Positions 47,806 through 60,138 of a DNA stretch of 64,000 nt are shown here, one piece after another. The position numbers were made by a program, and so were the translations under genes. Source of the DNA: Pterobdella sp. o SKG-2022 (lineage: Eukaryota > Annelida > Clitellata > Hirudinida > Piscicolidae); NCBI GenBank assembly GCA_964035795.1, contig OZ038324.1:2476025-2540024 (forward strand). Reading direction: 5' to 3'. The first letter of the stretch is position 1. Each line of letters starts with the position of its first letter. Below the pieces are notes generated by a model that saw nothing but the letters and a program-made list of their open reading frames with translations, searched no databases and was not told the DNA's origin.

Positions 47806-50800
47806 TTTTAAAATAGCTGAAGTCAAAGCAGTTAGAGACATGAAATAGAATTAAAAATATTGAAGAATATCAGAATCTTTCTTTAATGAAAATGAAAATA
47901 AATCAATTCCATGAAAGGATTGAGTAGGGAACTAGTCATCTCGATTTATCCTGTCTTTTATAATGTAAAAGCGTTCCAGTTTAATGTGTTTTATGAAATT
48001 TAACTGCTAAGATTAATGGTTGGATTATGAATTCAACTGATTCAGATAAGCCCAAAATATGTCTTCTTAGTTGTGAGATGCTTTTTATGCTTTTGTTTCC
48101 AGCTTAGATTTCAAATTGGAAGAAACGGTTTTTGTCTTTGGTGAAAAAGATTCCAAATAATTGGAAACTTTTTTGGGGTAGCATGTAATTTTAAGAGTGT
48201 TTAAAAACAAAAAGTCTGATGTTCGTTATTAGTAGTACCCCGTTACATAGGTTGATGGTGTGAAAAGTGAAAGGTGATCTATACAATCTTGACTTCCATC
48301 GATAATCCTTCAAAGCTACGGCATTTCTATAAGGATTGAGTTTTGAGAAGATTATGCTTAGGGGGAATACAACGTTTATTTTTGTTGAATGTCTAAATTT
48401 TGGTAGTTTGAGTTGAAGTATTTCGGTTTGTAAGTTTTTCAAAGAAAAAAATTTTCCCAGAAGTGAGTGGTTTCGTGTGTTTTGATTTTTTTGAAAGGTT
48501 ATATATAGAACGCAAAAGTGGCTGGAAAGAAAGATTAAGAGTTTATCGCCTGACTTATTTGCAAAGCCCGTCTGTGGTGATTTTTGATGATGAAATTAAG
48601 TTTTTCTGTAAATTTTTTACGAGCTTTTGTTAACGTAAAATAAATAATCTGAAAAAAGAAGTAAGTTTTGCTGATAAAAATGAAGAGTAGGTGATTGGTG
48701 TTAAAAAGAGATCAATTGGTTTGATAAACTGGTGCTTCTGTTGAGCTTATCAACCCTTATAACATTTAAAACTGAAACTGACTTGTTCAATCGAATTTAG
48801 CATTCTAAAATATTGTTTTATAAGTTTTTTCAATTTTTGATCAAATTTAAAATTGCTAACCATCAAAATTAAAAACTTGTGAAGAACCGATCAGTGAAAA
48901 CTGATTTTATTGAAAAATTTGAATGAAGCTTGATGGAAAATTTGCGGATAAATGAGAAAGCAAAAAAATACTTTGAATATTCAAAAAAATTTGGGAATGA
49001 AAAATTCTTTCATTACCAAGTGATCAATGTCAAATATCAAACAAGTTAAACCTCTACATATAACAATAATATTTATTAATAAACCCTCCTTCCAACGTGG
49101 AACGATAAAAAGGGAAGATGCATGTAATCAGTTTATAACAAGTCATAACAAACCTAAGAAGCTTTTATAACAGATTCATTTATTTTTTATTGAATCTTGA
49201 AAATCGGTCAAAAAATTTCAGTTGAAAGACGCAGTCTCGTTAGTGTGTGAATTCTTATGACAAATAAGATATTCAAAAATTTCACAAAAAAAAAAAAGAC
49301 GCAAAGTTGACCGGATTTTTGAAAAGTTTTTTTTTGAAAAATTTTTATAAAATTTATATCCAAAGTTGTTTTTTAATGGGCTAACGTCCGAAATCAACTC
49401 AACACGTCACAATTGAGTGGTTACTGTTTGAAATTCGCCAAGTGAATATGAATCACTCAAAACAAAAACCATTGTTCAGCTGAGTTCTACGATTGACAGA
49501 AAACTTTCAAAAGATTCAAAAACCTTTTTGAAAAAATTCACTTTTGAGTGTCTAACATCTTTGTTTTAAGACACATTTGGCAAATGGTTTGGCTGGAAGT
49601 AATGTCTCGAAGGACTGAAACGCTGTTCTTAAGCTTTCTCACATTTCCCCAGAAAACCCACTAGGAGTGATTTCCAATTTGTTCTGCAATATTTTTTCCG
49701 ACTTCTTTATGTAACCTAAATCAACAAATTCAACAATTTTTTATAAAAATTTCCTAACTAACTCATGTTAATTAACTTAAAAATTTCAAAACTATTTTTA
49801 AAGAGAGAATAAATTGAATTATATGTATAAAGATAAGCTTAAATGTATTAATAACACAAAGGCGTAATGTGAAAAACGTTGGAACTTTTCATAAAAATGA
49901 TCCTCACAAAAATTCTCGAACATTTCTTCAAAAAACCATTGTTTTGGTGTTAATACAATTTGAAATATACTTCAATACAATGAATATGATATAGAAATAG
50001 TAAGTTATAAGTATGGCCATTCAAAGAGGGAATGCTTGTAGTATGCTAGGTACTCTCGCAAGTGCAAGAAAATTAAAAGAAATCTTTTATTTTTGATTAT
50101 TACAAACAATTAAAACATTTTGGTTTATCATTAAATTTGACGGTTGAATAAACATTTGTTGTTTCTATATAGAAAAATGTATATGTAAATCTGTGAATAT
50201 AAATTATAGTACAATGGTGAGCAGGTCCTTCTGCTAATACCAACAGAAACCTCACACAGACGCTTAGAAACCTTCTTCACTTTGCAACATCTCATCAATA
50301 ACGATTATAGATTAATTAAACGTTTAATGGACATAATCTTGCCTGCTTAATTCTTGCTAACATCGAATGAATCTCTGACTCGATGTTCCATTTGATTAGA
50401 GCTCACGCCGAAATGCTGATATATCAGAGAAGTTTTAAATTTGGAGTTAAATGCGTTTCATATCTCAACCTATCTCATTCACTGAATATTTTAAGGGTAG
50501 TAAAAAATTTATGTTATCAACTCTGTCAAACAATTTGCTTCGATTTTTAGCTTTCGGAAAGATTTTGAACTTTTTTTACTTAGTTTATTCAAAGTTTTTG
50601 TTTGGTTACTAATACGAAATTTATTTCATCCTTTTGAAAATTATGAAAGTGTTTTATAAAGTTTCAAAAAAAATAATCAAAAACCCGGATTTTCGAATTT
50701 TTACTGAAAAAAATTATGCCCGTCATGGTAGTAAATGAACCAACTCAGCGCTATTTGAAACAGTTTTCCCGTATGATGCTGATGTATAAATTTGAGAACT

Positions 50801-53800
50801 TTGGTTCAATATGAAACAATTGAATTAGTAGTTGGTTCAAAATGATGTTGCGACTGTGTAATAAGAATTATTTTTGATCAAGTTTCCAAATATTTGTTGG
50901 TGATTTTGAAGATAATTTTCAAAAAGTATTTTTATATAATGTTTCAGAAATAATTTCTTTACTTTTTTAAATTTATTTCCCATTTATTTTTAAATTTTTT
51001 TGTTTTTATTCGACGCAAAATTTTGAAAAGTTATCACATTATTTGATGAAATTCTGAAAAAACCCGGATAAGCGGCTTATAAAAATCTCAAAGAAAAACT
51101 TGTAATAAAATCATATTGTAAGCTTGAGAATTGTGTAGAATTAAAAAATATCAGCTTTATTAACTTCATCTTTGTGGTTTTCAAAAACTATTTTATATAA
51201 ATATTTTAAAAGATTCAATATAAAAAGTTCTTTTTCTTTTTCCTTCATAACTTTCTCACTGAGTTTTATTAAGCTAGAGAGCGTTTAGCATACTAATTTT
51301 TTTTTTTCTCATTTTTTCTTGCCGTTTTATTAATTCACTTATTCAGTTTCTATCATTTCAACATGACTTTTCATTTAAATACTTAGTTTTCAAATATTCT
51401 ATTTTTTTCTTTTGTTGAATAAATCGGAATAAGTAGCATTCTTTGCATATCAACAAACAACTGGAAAACTTGAATTATTTTGTCGTGTTTTGAAATCTCA
51501 AATCCGATGAAAATGTCTGAATAATTTGACAAGCAAGCCCAAAAAATGCTTTATTTTTTAAATATTTTATGAAAATAAAAGAAATCAATTATTTTTTAAC
51601 GAACCTTCAAATTTGAGAGCTTTTTAAATACATTCATTGAAGACAAAAACTAGAATGGTAAGATTTAATTTATCCAACAATCTAGTTTTTAATGAATACA
51701 TTTGGAAAGTTGAAAAAATTTCCAGGCCCAAATTTTTGTTGAAGCTACTTTAAAACTACATACAAAGTTTTTGAAAAGTGAAATTAATTGAAGTGCAGAT
51801 TTTAGAATATCCACGAGGTAGAAGAAAGAATATAGTCAAGTTATCATGCATCTCAAAAAATTCAAAAATCTGATTTGTTGAAGAATATTGAACGTGATAT
51901 TTTTAAAGAAAGTTCAATAAAATAAATATGTTTTTATAAAGCTTTAAAAACAAAAAAAATTGATGAAAAGTTCCAAAATTTAAGAAACGAGAGAACAAAC
52001 GCCATCGCAAAAATCCAGTATTTAAAAATTCAAAAAAAAAATAAATTATGCTTGAAACAAAAATAACATTATGAAGAATAGAAAGCCATTTTAAACCAGT
52101 GGGGACTGCGGGGGATTAAGTGACCAGGAAGGAATCATGCAGATCTTTTAGTGAAGTTCCTAACTGTTTTGTTGTTCCAATAAGTGTTAAAGAATTCGAT
52201 AATGCAAAATTGAACATTTAGAGACTAAACACACGTCTTTTGAGATATTAGTTTGCCGAAAACAAATGTACCGCACATATATTTTGTAACAAAAACATCA
52301 TTTAAGAATTTTTAATACATTTATTGAGAATCAAAAGCTATAATTTTCGATAAGTTTAGCTTCATCATAAATATTTAACGAAAAAAATAAATCGTAATTA
52401 TGGCTTAATTCAGTCAAATGTTATAAGGAATTATTAGTCAACTATTTGCAAATAATATAAAAAAAAGCCACACATATATATGGTAAGATCTATAACAAAA
52501 GATTTATTCTAAAAACAAAATTTCTTCTGCCCACAAACCAGCTTCTAAATTGCAGAGGTGATTGAAAAATAAAGTTTTAGATGCTTTAAAAAAAACCGGA
52601 AACGCCAAAATTGGAGCTGTCCAAATATTTGAAGCGTCTTCATTATAAACAATTATTTCGAAGAATTAAACGCTCGGAAGTTTTTGAAGCATCTTTGAAC
52701 AGCGCTATGGGAGATTGTCGAATTAAATTTCAATTTCGATGAGGAAAAATTATTGTGTAAACTTCTTTCATTACAAAACGTTTTCAAACCAAGTTTCAAA
52801 GTTTTTCCAACTCCAAAATGATTTCAAATTTTTTGATTTCTTCTCCACATTTTTATCTTTTCCATTTCGTCTTCAAACCACCCCGCTTGACAAATGTCTC
52901 GGCTGAGAGGCCGTCATAAAACCTCCTAATTCTACTTCTCTCCAAATATATGAAGCGTGAGAACTTTTTTAAATACATAAGTTGCTTCGAATCAAAAACT
53001 CAAAACTAAAAGCCACAAAAGTTCACAAAACAATAAGAGTTGTGGCAAAAGGGATTTATAAAAACATGTGGCAAAAAATTTATATTTGAAGATGGTGTCG
53101 TGGTTCCAAAAAGTATTTTTTCACCATTTTCTAGCAAACCTTTTTTTTGAATTCCCTCAGGCTCTTTCACAAAGCTGCTCCAAGTGCTTTGAGCATTGAA
53201 GAAAAATCAAAAAAATCTTATTAGTTTTTAAGTGTCCAAATAGTGTTAGTTATGTTGATGGTTTTTAATGCTTGAGTAGAGATTTGATGTTATAAGAAAG
53301 ACCAAGGCAAGATGCTCTACGTTGTAGGTCAAGGACCAAAATGAAATACTCAAAAATGCTCATAAGCCATACAATTTAAGTTCTCAATTATTAAATATGT
53401 CCAACTCAATAAAAAACTAGCGATTTAAATTATTTAGAGATTTAAAATATTATGAATTGCTGTTATTTCATTTTTTAAAATATTTATTAATTTCAAGCTT
53501 GCTGCATTAGATTTTCTGAAAATTATGAATTGATTGAAGAGCTATCTTTAATACACAAAACGAAGCATGAATAATAAATATCAGGTCATGACACCTTCCT
53601 TAATTTAGTCTATTCGATTTAAATTTTCGATAACTCCAGCTTGTTTTGTTTGAATACCTTTTTTAAACACTTCTATAAAATTTTATTTAGGCTATAAAGA
53701 AATTCAAATAAATAAATTGACAGAAAGCTGGAAATGAAACTTTCAAAATTTAGATTTTCAAAAATGAATGTAGAAACACGGGAATTGTCACGTTTTTTCA

Positions 53801-54857
53801 GAATTAAATAGAATTAAAAAATAATAATAACACTAATAATCATTTCTGTTTACCGTTTATTCTTGTTTTTATTATTTTATTATTATTGTTATGATCGCAT
53901 TGTGTACAAGAAATAGTACAATACTTATATAACTAAAATTAATGGCCCACTTATCATAAGTCCCATTGGAGCAATGTTAAGCTTTACAGGTATAAATAGA
54001 CATTTCGCCGTTAATAGTATCTGAATTTTATATTTCATTTTTATTATTTTTTTGGATATTGCAATCAAGTGGTAATTATTTTATTTTTTTTATTTTTTCT
54101 TGCTTTTTAATGCAAGTTTTCGAGGTAAATCAATGAAGCCAATGAAGCATGAAATTTTTGTTATTGAAGGATGGTTCTTGTGAATTTTTTAGTTCTCAAT
54201 TACAAAAATTTTAGTAAACAGAATTTTAATTCAATGCTACAAAGTTTTGCATTGTTTTTATCATAATTTTTCAATCTTTTTGCTTCAAATGCTTCCCTTA
54301 TTTACCTAGTAAAAGTCTTCTTCGCATTTATGTTTGCTCAAATACTTCTTCTCTTCTCTGCCCACTGTTTTACGTTAGACCTGTGTAACCACATCATTAC
54401 TCATGCCATTCTCACCCTCGACCCCGATGCCTTGTGGTTACATAGTCGATTTAACACTGATAATCGAGGGTAGATTCAAGAGGTTGTGTGGGTGTTTGGT
54501 GACTGAAACATGGTGTTGGGGGCTGTAAACCATGCTCAGAGCAGATGAAAAGCAACTGGCTTTTTGAATTTTTTACCCTTGCCTGCTGAATGGAGTTTGA
54601 CTCGAAAAAAATGTTTTGAAAAACATTTATATTTAAAATTAAATATTGTAAAGAAAAAGATGTAGTCTACTTTATAACAGATTTATTATTACATTTAATA
54701 TCCAAGAAGCTTCGTTTTATAGAACAGAATCATAAAAATTATTATTGGAACACTGGGAAATAAAATTAAGTTCATATAATATATGACAATAAAAGTACCA
54801 TAAAATCATAATTGGAATAAATCAAGTTATGAGACATTTTCAAATATATTCACATAT

Positions 54858-54860
<3 letters not shown>
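47806..54860. other. AT-rich stretch upstream of the ABCG gene, no gene seen
   Basis: No open frame here has a protein-like composition or family motif. A family 3 MITE remnant lies at about 52,303-52,370. A GC-richer patch at 54,360-54,560 holds a 10-bp inverted repeat (54,384 and 54,433). Non-coding first exons or the promoter of the ABCG gene may be present but are not recognisable. Confidence 0.5.
54384..54442. repeat. Inverted repeat in a GC-richer patch
   Basis: TGTAACCACA (54,384-54,393) and TGTGGTTACA (54,433-54,442) are exact complements, 39 bp apart. CCCTCGA and TCGAGGG at 54,415 and 54,464 form a second, interleaved pair. Confidence 0.5.

Positions 54861-54915
<55 letters not shown>
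54861..54915 (+). repeat. (CA)n microsatellite, uninterrupted
   Basis: About 27 CA units, some 150 bp before the first recognised ABCG exon. Confidence 0.95.
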
Positions 54916-54917
<2 letters not shown>

Positions 54918-55067
54918 TCGTTTTTATGATTCACAATTACTTAATTCGGGCAAAAAAACAAATAAATATAAAAACAAGCAGAAAAACAAATAAACAAATA
55001 TACTAACGAGCAGACATATAAATAAACAAACACACAGACATAAAAACAGACATACAGATTAGCACCA

Positions 55068-55168
55068 ATGGCTTCTTTGATAAGTTGGCAAGATGTGTCA
55101 TACAGCATCTCCCTCAAGTCTTGCAGGCCCTGTTCCAAGAAGAGTCTCAAAATCCTCCACAACATCAG
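55068..55168 (+). CDS. ABCG2-like half-transporter, exon 1 (N-terminus)
   Basis: Start of an ABCG-family half-transporter, a membrane protein that dimerises and exports small molecules using ATP. From ATG at 55,068 it encodes MASLISWQDVSYSISLKS ... KKSLKILHNI, equivalent to the LSFHNICY ... KEILSNIN stretch before Walker A in ABCG2. It ends ATCAG|GTTCTC in phase 2, which joins exactly to the next exon. An acceptor-like ACATACAG ends at 55,057 and the frame is open through to the ATG, so the exon may instead be internal with the true start further left. The gene runs through 62,779 and leaves the window. Confidence 0.82.
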
Positions 55169-55533
55169 GTTCTCTTCGATCTGATTCACTTTGCTAACTG
55201 ATTATGAAAATCAAATTTTAATCATATTGGATAATTTGTGTTTTAAAATATTATCTAAACGTGATATGCTCAAACTATCAATGAGAACTAAAACCTAGAT
55301 TTTAATAGTTCACAAAAAAAAAAATATAGGGAGACGAAAAAGGATTTGGATGAACAAAACGTAAAAAAACGAAAAAAAGTATTTGCAGCTAAATAAGGAC
55401 TACCTACATAATACTACAAACACAGTGAATCATTTCCAGCTTCGCATATAATTAATTCTCAAGTCTCCATACGATTATCCATCTGGACTCTAATTAAATA
55501 GCTGCTGGAAAACCTTGATGGATTCTTAATAGA

Positions 55534-55740
55534 ATGCTGAGAGGTATGCTAGAGAAGTCGTGGAGACAACCCTCCACCATAAATAAACTGTATGAAAACA
55601 TGTATCGCATATTTGAAATAGTGAGATATATATTTGAAACAAGAATGATATTGTCAGTAGCCTGGTGTTTTTGTAATTGTTCCCCGGATACATCAAAAGA
55701 GGAGGGCCCAGATAGAACTGCAAGGTCTGGTTAGATGAAC
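55534..55740 (+). mobile_element. LINE reverse transcriptase C-terminal fragment in ABCG intron 1
   Basis: RMLRGMLEKSWRQPSTINKL followed by a decayed region and a GPRQNCKVW-like segment in another frame. This is the same part of the protein as the fragment at 1009-1677 (MLKVVNNVKWQQRISNNVL). It is frameshifted and inactive. Confidence 0.55.
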
Positions 55741-55865
55741 ACAGCCACATGACACATGATAAGTCCGAAAAGTGATGAGAGATGGAAACGCTTGAATGAA
55801 GATTTTGAAATGAATCCGATCTGTTTTACAGTTTTTTTTTACTTTAATATAATAATTATGCGGCT

Positions 55866-55910
55866 TAGAAACTCCTGAAGTTAATGCCACTATAATCTTA
55901 TTCGTAATTG
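55866..55910 (+). repeat. LINE 3'-tail fragment (CR1/L2-type family)
   Basis: GAAACTCCTGAAGTTAATGC then CACTATAATCTTATTCG. Closest relative is the copy at 1935. Confidence 0.5.
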
Positions 55911-56035
55911 TCATGTATTAATGATAATGTACATTACAATATATGAATTTCAACAAAAAAATTATTCAAGGTAACTATTTTATTAATTAATTCCAACTGA
56001 TTAAAAAGTTTCATTAGTAATTATATATTTTTTAG

Positions 56036-56095
56036 CGGAATTTTCAAACCTGGAATGAACGCCATCATGGGACCGACCGGAAGCGGAAAAACAAC
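56036..56095 (+). CDS. ABCG2-like transporter, exon 2 (Walker A)
   Basis: 60 nt between TTTTTTAG and ACAAC|GTTAGT. Encodes GIFKPGMNAIMGPTGSGKT, with the Walker A P-loop GPTGSGKT at residues 46-53 of the assembled protein. It binds the ATP phosphates. It joins exon 1 (AG|C, Ser) and exon 3 (AC|C, Thr) in phase 2. Confidence 0.95.
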
Positions 56096-56372
56096 GTTAG
56101 TGGTTTTGCTTGCAGTGTTTTTGATGATATTAATATTCATATTTAACATCTAATCATACAAGGACAAGGAACTCGGTAAAAAAAATGCTGTTGTTGAAAT
56201 ATAAGTTCAAAAGAAATATAATAAATATGAATGAGAAAAAGAGGGGATTAAAAAAAGATTGTTTAAAAAAAATAAACTCAGACGTGATTCGGTTGAAACT
56301 CGATAAAATTAAATATAGTAAGTTAAACTAAAATCCAAACTATAAATGATAAAGACTAAAAAATACAAATAG

Positions 56373-56487
56373 CCTTCTGGACATCTTGGCGCGGAGGATA
56401 GACCGGAGAGGGTTGGATGGGGTAGTGATGGTGGACGGAAAGAAACAGCCAAAAAATTTCAACGTTGAATCTGGTTATGTTGTGCAG
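56373..56487 (+). CDS. ABCG2-like transporter, exon 3 (to the Q-loop)
   Basis: 115 nt between ACAAATAG and GTGCAG|GTGGGT. Encodes LLDILARRIDRRGLDGVVMV and GKKQPKNFNVESGYVVQ. The final Gln is the Q-loop residue, at about position 92. This part couples the ATPase domain to the membrane domain. It ends in phase 0. Confidence 0.93.
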
Positions 56488-56738
56488 GTGGGTTTAAAAA
56501 AGATTTTGAATCATTTTAAAGGCTACTTTATTTCAGAAAATATTTCGTTTTGACTTGTTTTTATGATCGTTTTATGAGGCGTCTATAATGGATTTCCATT
56601 TCGATAAAGTCGAAGTAAAAAAATATAAAAGATTGACGTTTATAGAATTGTATAAAAACAAATAATCGATAATAAATAGGTCAAAAGTTAAAAGTTTTTT
56701 GTGCGTTTCACAAACCTTGGGAAGTTTTATCCAATTCG

Positions 56739-56910
56739 TCGGCCCTTTATAGCTCAGCTGGTAGAGCATTAGACTAACTATCTAAAATTACCAGGTTCGA
56801 ACCCGCGTAGGTCGACAAATAGCACCTGTTTCATAGAGCGTTTTCGCTACATTAAATTTCTATTAAGCGCTTTGATCTATAAGAAAAAGCGCTTTATTAA
56901 TACAGCATTA
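56739..56910 (+). repeat. tRNA-derived SINE (family A), full-length, in ABCG intron 3
   Basis: CGGCCCTTTATAGCTCAGCTGG, TTAGACTAACTATCTAA, GGTTCGAACCCGCG (a near-perfect B box), then AGCACCTGTTTCATAG, GCGCTTTGATCTATAAG, AAAAGCGCTTTATTAATAC and a CATTACATT end. A family 2 repeat follows within 10 bp. Confidence 0.9.
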
Positions 56911-56914
56911 CATT

Positions 56915-57020
56915 AAGTATGATAGCCTGAATCAAATAGTGAGACCAGCAAACACAAAGTACTTATTAAAACGAAGACACGAAGCTTTTCGTAAGACTAG
57001 CTTACATTATCAAGTATCAC
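56915..57020 (+). repeat. Dispersed about 107-bp repeat (family 2), copy 3
   Basis: Aligns with 19,426-19,532. Its second half (CACGAAGCTTTTCGTAAGAC ... TCAAGT) resembles one arm of hairpin MITE family 1, suggesting the two families are related. Confidence 0.65.
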
Positions 57021-57668
57021 TTGATACGTGTTTTTGAACTTGCTAGCATTATATTACAGCACAATTTGGTTCAAATTCCACGACATTTTAGGACTGTTAT
57101 TCAATTTTTTTCTTTTTTTTAAATCTATTTCTTCGTTTATTTTTATATTCATTTTTTTTTATTGATTTTTCTATTCAATTACTTGGTTGACTTCTGATTT
57201 ATTTAATTGCTTTTCAATTTTTACTTATTTGTCTGTTATTATCTTCATTATTTAATTATTTAATTTTGTTTCTCATCATTTTCCTACTCCTTTATAATTT
57301 CATTTTCTCAATTATTATTTATTATATTTTTTTTTTCTTACACCGTAGAAAAAAATTTTTGATCCCGGCAAACTTTTGAAATGTTGACAGACTTGAATAC
57401 AGGCTTTCAAATTTTTTTATATATTGATTCATTGTTTAACTTTTTTATTTATTCGTTAATTTATGCATTTCTTTGTTAGTTTATTTAGTTTTTGCTTCAC
57501 TTCTTTTCAAAGTGGTTTCTTCAAATAATAATTTTTTTAAACTCATTCAAGTTTAAGTTAAACTACTTAAAACTATTTTTAACGTTTTTATCACGGTTTT
57601 TATAATGCATTTGTAACTATATTTTATTTTAATTATAACACTACTATGGCAATATTAACCCCCACTAG

Positions 57669-57821
57669 GATGATCTTATGATGGGAACACTGACTGTAAG
57701 AGAAAACATCGAATTTTCAGCTAATTTGAGATTATCAACATCTGTGAGCAGAAAAGAAAAAAATGGAAAAATTAAGAGTGTTATTGAGGATTTAGGTCTA
57801 AACAAGTGTGCTAACTCTAAG
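57669..57821 (+). CDS. ABCG2-like transporter, exon 4
   Basis: 153 nt, 51 whole codons, between CCCCACTAG and TCTAAG|GTATCA. DDLMMGTLTVRENIEFSANL and KSVIEDLGLNKCANSK match the segment after the Q-loop in ABCG2 (DDVVMGTLTVREN). The helical subdomain lies here. Phase 0 at both ends. Confidence 0.95.
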
Positions 57822-58142
57822 GTATCATTTGTTCTAAGCTTTAAAAAATTTTTGTTTTATCTTTTCGTTTGAGCAACTTCATTTGTCTTTATTGGGAGCA
57901 ATTTGTTTTGATTTATGCATTTTATCCATTATTTCTAAAAAAATTTGGAAAATCGAAAATAGCTCAAAAAAAAAGCTATAAGGAACACTAAAAAACCAAT
58001 GAAAGGCACTATACCGTTTTATCACAACCACCATCCTATCTTCCCATAGCCCCTATTTCAGACACTACTACCATTCCACCATAGACACCACATTCATCCC
58101 TTTACTAACATCATCCCACCACCACCAACCACTTCCAATCAG

Positions 58143-58300
58143 ATAGGAACAGAGTTTATAAGAGGGGTTTCTGGGGGAGAAAGGAAGAGAACAGCAATTG
58201 CGATGGAGATGATAATTTCTCCTTCGGTTCTTTTCCTTGATGAACCTACCACGGGTCTCGATTCCAGCACTGCTATCTCTGTCATGAAAATGCTTAGAAG
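58143..58300 (+). CDS. ABCG2-like transporter, exon 5 (signature and Walker B)
   Basis: 158 nt between TTCCAATCAG and TTAGAAG|GTGTCT. It opens [16 protein letters not shown], the ABC signature VSGGE at about 152-156, then [16 protein letters not shown] with Walker B Asp 176, the catalytic Glu 177 and the D-loop. All catalytic residues are present. It ends in phase 2. Confidence 0.97.
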
Positions 58301-58536
58301 GTGTCTGATATTCATGCAAAACAATAAACAAAAATTGAAAAATTTAACAATTGGAATTTATACAAGATTAACTGTCAAACAATAAATCACCGAAGAAATA
58401 TATTGAAAACTGAAACATTAGAAATTTACCTTTCATTTTCGAAAACCCCCTTCTAATCACAGCAATTTTTAAAAAAAACTCATCCCATTAGCCACACAAC
58501 CCACTTTCAACCACTCTTACATCCCCATTCATTCAG

Positions 58537-58688
58537 ACTAGCAGACAAAGGCAAAACAGTAATCTTCTCGATCCACCAGCCCAGATATGCCATTTTCAAA
58601 CTCTTCGACACGTTGATGCTATTGAATGCTGGCAAGACCATCTATCACGGACCTGCGGATCATGCTCTTGACTTCTTCAACGACTCTG
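58537..58688 (+). CDS. ABCG2-like transporter, exon 6 (H-loop)
   Basis: 152 nt between CATTCAG and GACTCTG|GTAGGT. LADKGKTVIFSIHQPRY has the switch His at about 209. Then comes FKLFDTLMLLNAGKTIYHGP, the typical ABCG segment. It ends in phase 1. The following intron is almost 4 kb and full of repeats. Confidence 0.96.
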
Positions 58689-58742
58689 GTAGGTGGTGTT
58701 GGTTGTTGTTGTTGAGCAGCGAGAAGGAGTGACGGGTTGTTT

Positions 58743-59060
58743 CTATAAGGGGGATGGTTGAGACACATCTGGTAGATTTGGCGTGAAGATCCATTTATCC
58801 CAAATGCGTAGCGTGGTGAGAGGATCTTTCGTCATCGTGTCCGGTGGAGGAGGGGGCTTCGCAGGAGGGCGGTGTATTCGAAGACAGTCGTAGATGACAT
58901 GTTCCGCCGTTTCGTCTTTGAGGCCACACTTTCTGTATATCGTGTCAGCAGCTCGGTTGATCTTGGCCAGCCAGTATTTCAGATGAGGATGATGACTGGA
59001 TCGTAAACGACTTAGTGTGACCAACTCTCCAGGTTGCTCTCGGCCATACGATTTATTTTC
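58743..59060 (-). mobile_element. Non-LTR retrotransposon fragment (C-terminal region), antisense in ABCG intron 6
   Basis: The minus strand encodes LRSSHHPHLKYWLAKIN ... CGLKDETAEHVIYDC, then a Pro-rich tail and RIWDKWIFTPNLP. The pattern LRxGHxxL...C..C...ETxEHxxxxC is found after the RT/RNase H in I/Jockey/R1-like LINEs. Only this 3' part is present. The GC content is well above the surroundings, suggesting a comparatively recent insertion. It starts about 55 bp after exon 6. Confidence 0.6.
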
Positions 59061-59445
59061 GACCCACCATCCGGTGGTGATGGGGATGGTGGGAGAGGGG
59101 GGTTGGTAGTGGTAGTGATGGTGGTTGGGGTTGTAAATCTTTTTTTAAAGATTATTTTTATTTTTTAGAGTTTCAAAGTCAATAACTTGTGGTTTTAAAA
59201 GTGAGAAAAATTACTTAAGCTTGAAGTAATAATAAAAAATTATTGATCAAATATTTTTCTCAAGGTTGATTTGAAATTTGATAAAAATCCTACAAAGGAC
59301 CTTTCAACCTCACATAAACCTTAACACCTTCAAGCCCTTTTTTTGGGCCTGAGCAAATAAGATTACAACATATTCTTGCCATGTTCAACAAGATATGCTT
59401 TTTTTTAAAGAATTTTGAAGAAAAAATTTCATAAAATACATAAGT

Positions 59446-59622
59446 CGGCCCGTATAGCTCAGTGGTTGAGAAATATACTACTTATCTAGTTACCGGGTTC
59501 GATCCCGTGTGGACTGACATTTAGCACCTGTTCCACAGTGTGTTTTCGTTACATTAATTTTGTAGCAAGCGCTTTGATCTATAAGGAAAAGCGCTCTATA
59601 AATACTGCATTGAATTACATTA
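59446..59622 (+). repeat. tRNA-derived SINE (family A), full-length, in ABCG intron 6
   Basis: CGGCCCGTATAGCTCAGTGG, a slightly shortened anticodon arm, GGGTTCGATCCCGTGTGG, CACCTGTTCCACAGTGTG, GCAAGCGCTTTGATCTATAA, AAAAGCGCTCTATAAATAC, then a CATT-rich end. Closest relative is the copy at 33,959. Confidence 0.92.
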
Positions 59623-60064
59623 CATAAGATTATGAAAAAAAAATTCTATTCGAATAGCTTATAATTGTAGCAAATAAACGGAATGATGCAGCAAAGAAGG
59701 ACAGTTATAGGGACATAACACGGCTCAAATCTCTGACGATAAGAATTTAATAAAAAAGGCTTCAAATTTTTAATTTTAGAAAAAAAATTATATTTTTTCA
59801 GCGCAATATAAATTATTATAAATAATAATTTCTTTGCGACAATAACATAACTAGATCTGTTGTATAGAATTTAATAAATCAAATTTTCCTCATTTCCATT
59901 GTTCAGTGTTCTTTTCATAATGTTTCTTATAACTGAAACAATTTTCGTAATGAAAAACAAAGTTTTATTCACTTTTAAGGCGTACAGAATTTTGTCAGTT
60001 AATACGAGTTTCCTCATTCATTAGTTGTGGGTTGTGTGTTTGTGCGTTTGGACTTCGTCGTAAT

Positions 60065-60138
<74 letters not shown>
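60065..60138. repeat. (AAT)n microsatellite, tail of the antisense LINE
   Basis: About 24 uninterrupted AAT units directly at the 3' end of the minus-strand LINE, as expected for a LINE that ends in a simple repeat. Confidence 0.9.

Noticed and set aside
54941..55189. 82-codon minus-strand frame
   Set aside because: It is the reverse strand of ABCG exon 1, whose plus-strand reading matches the family and splices in phase.
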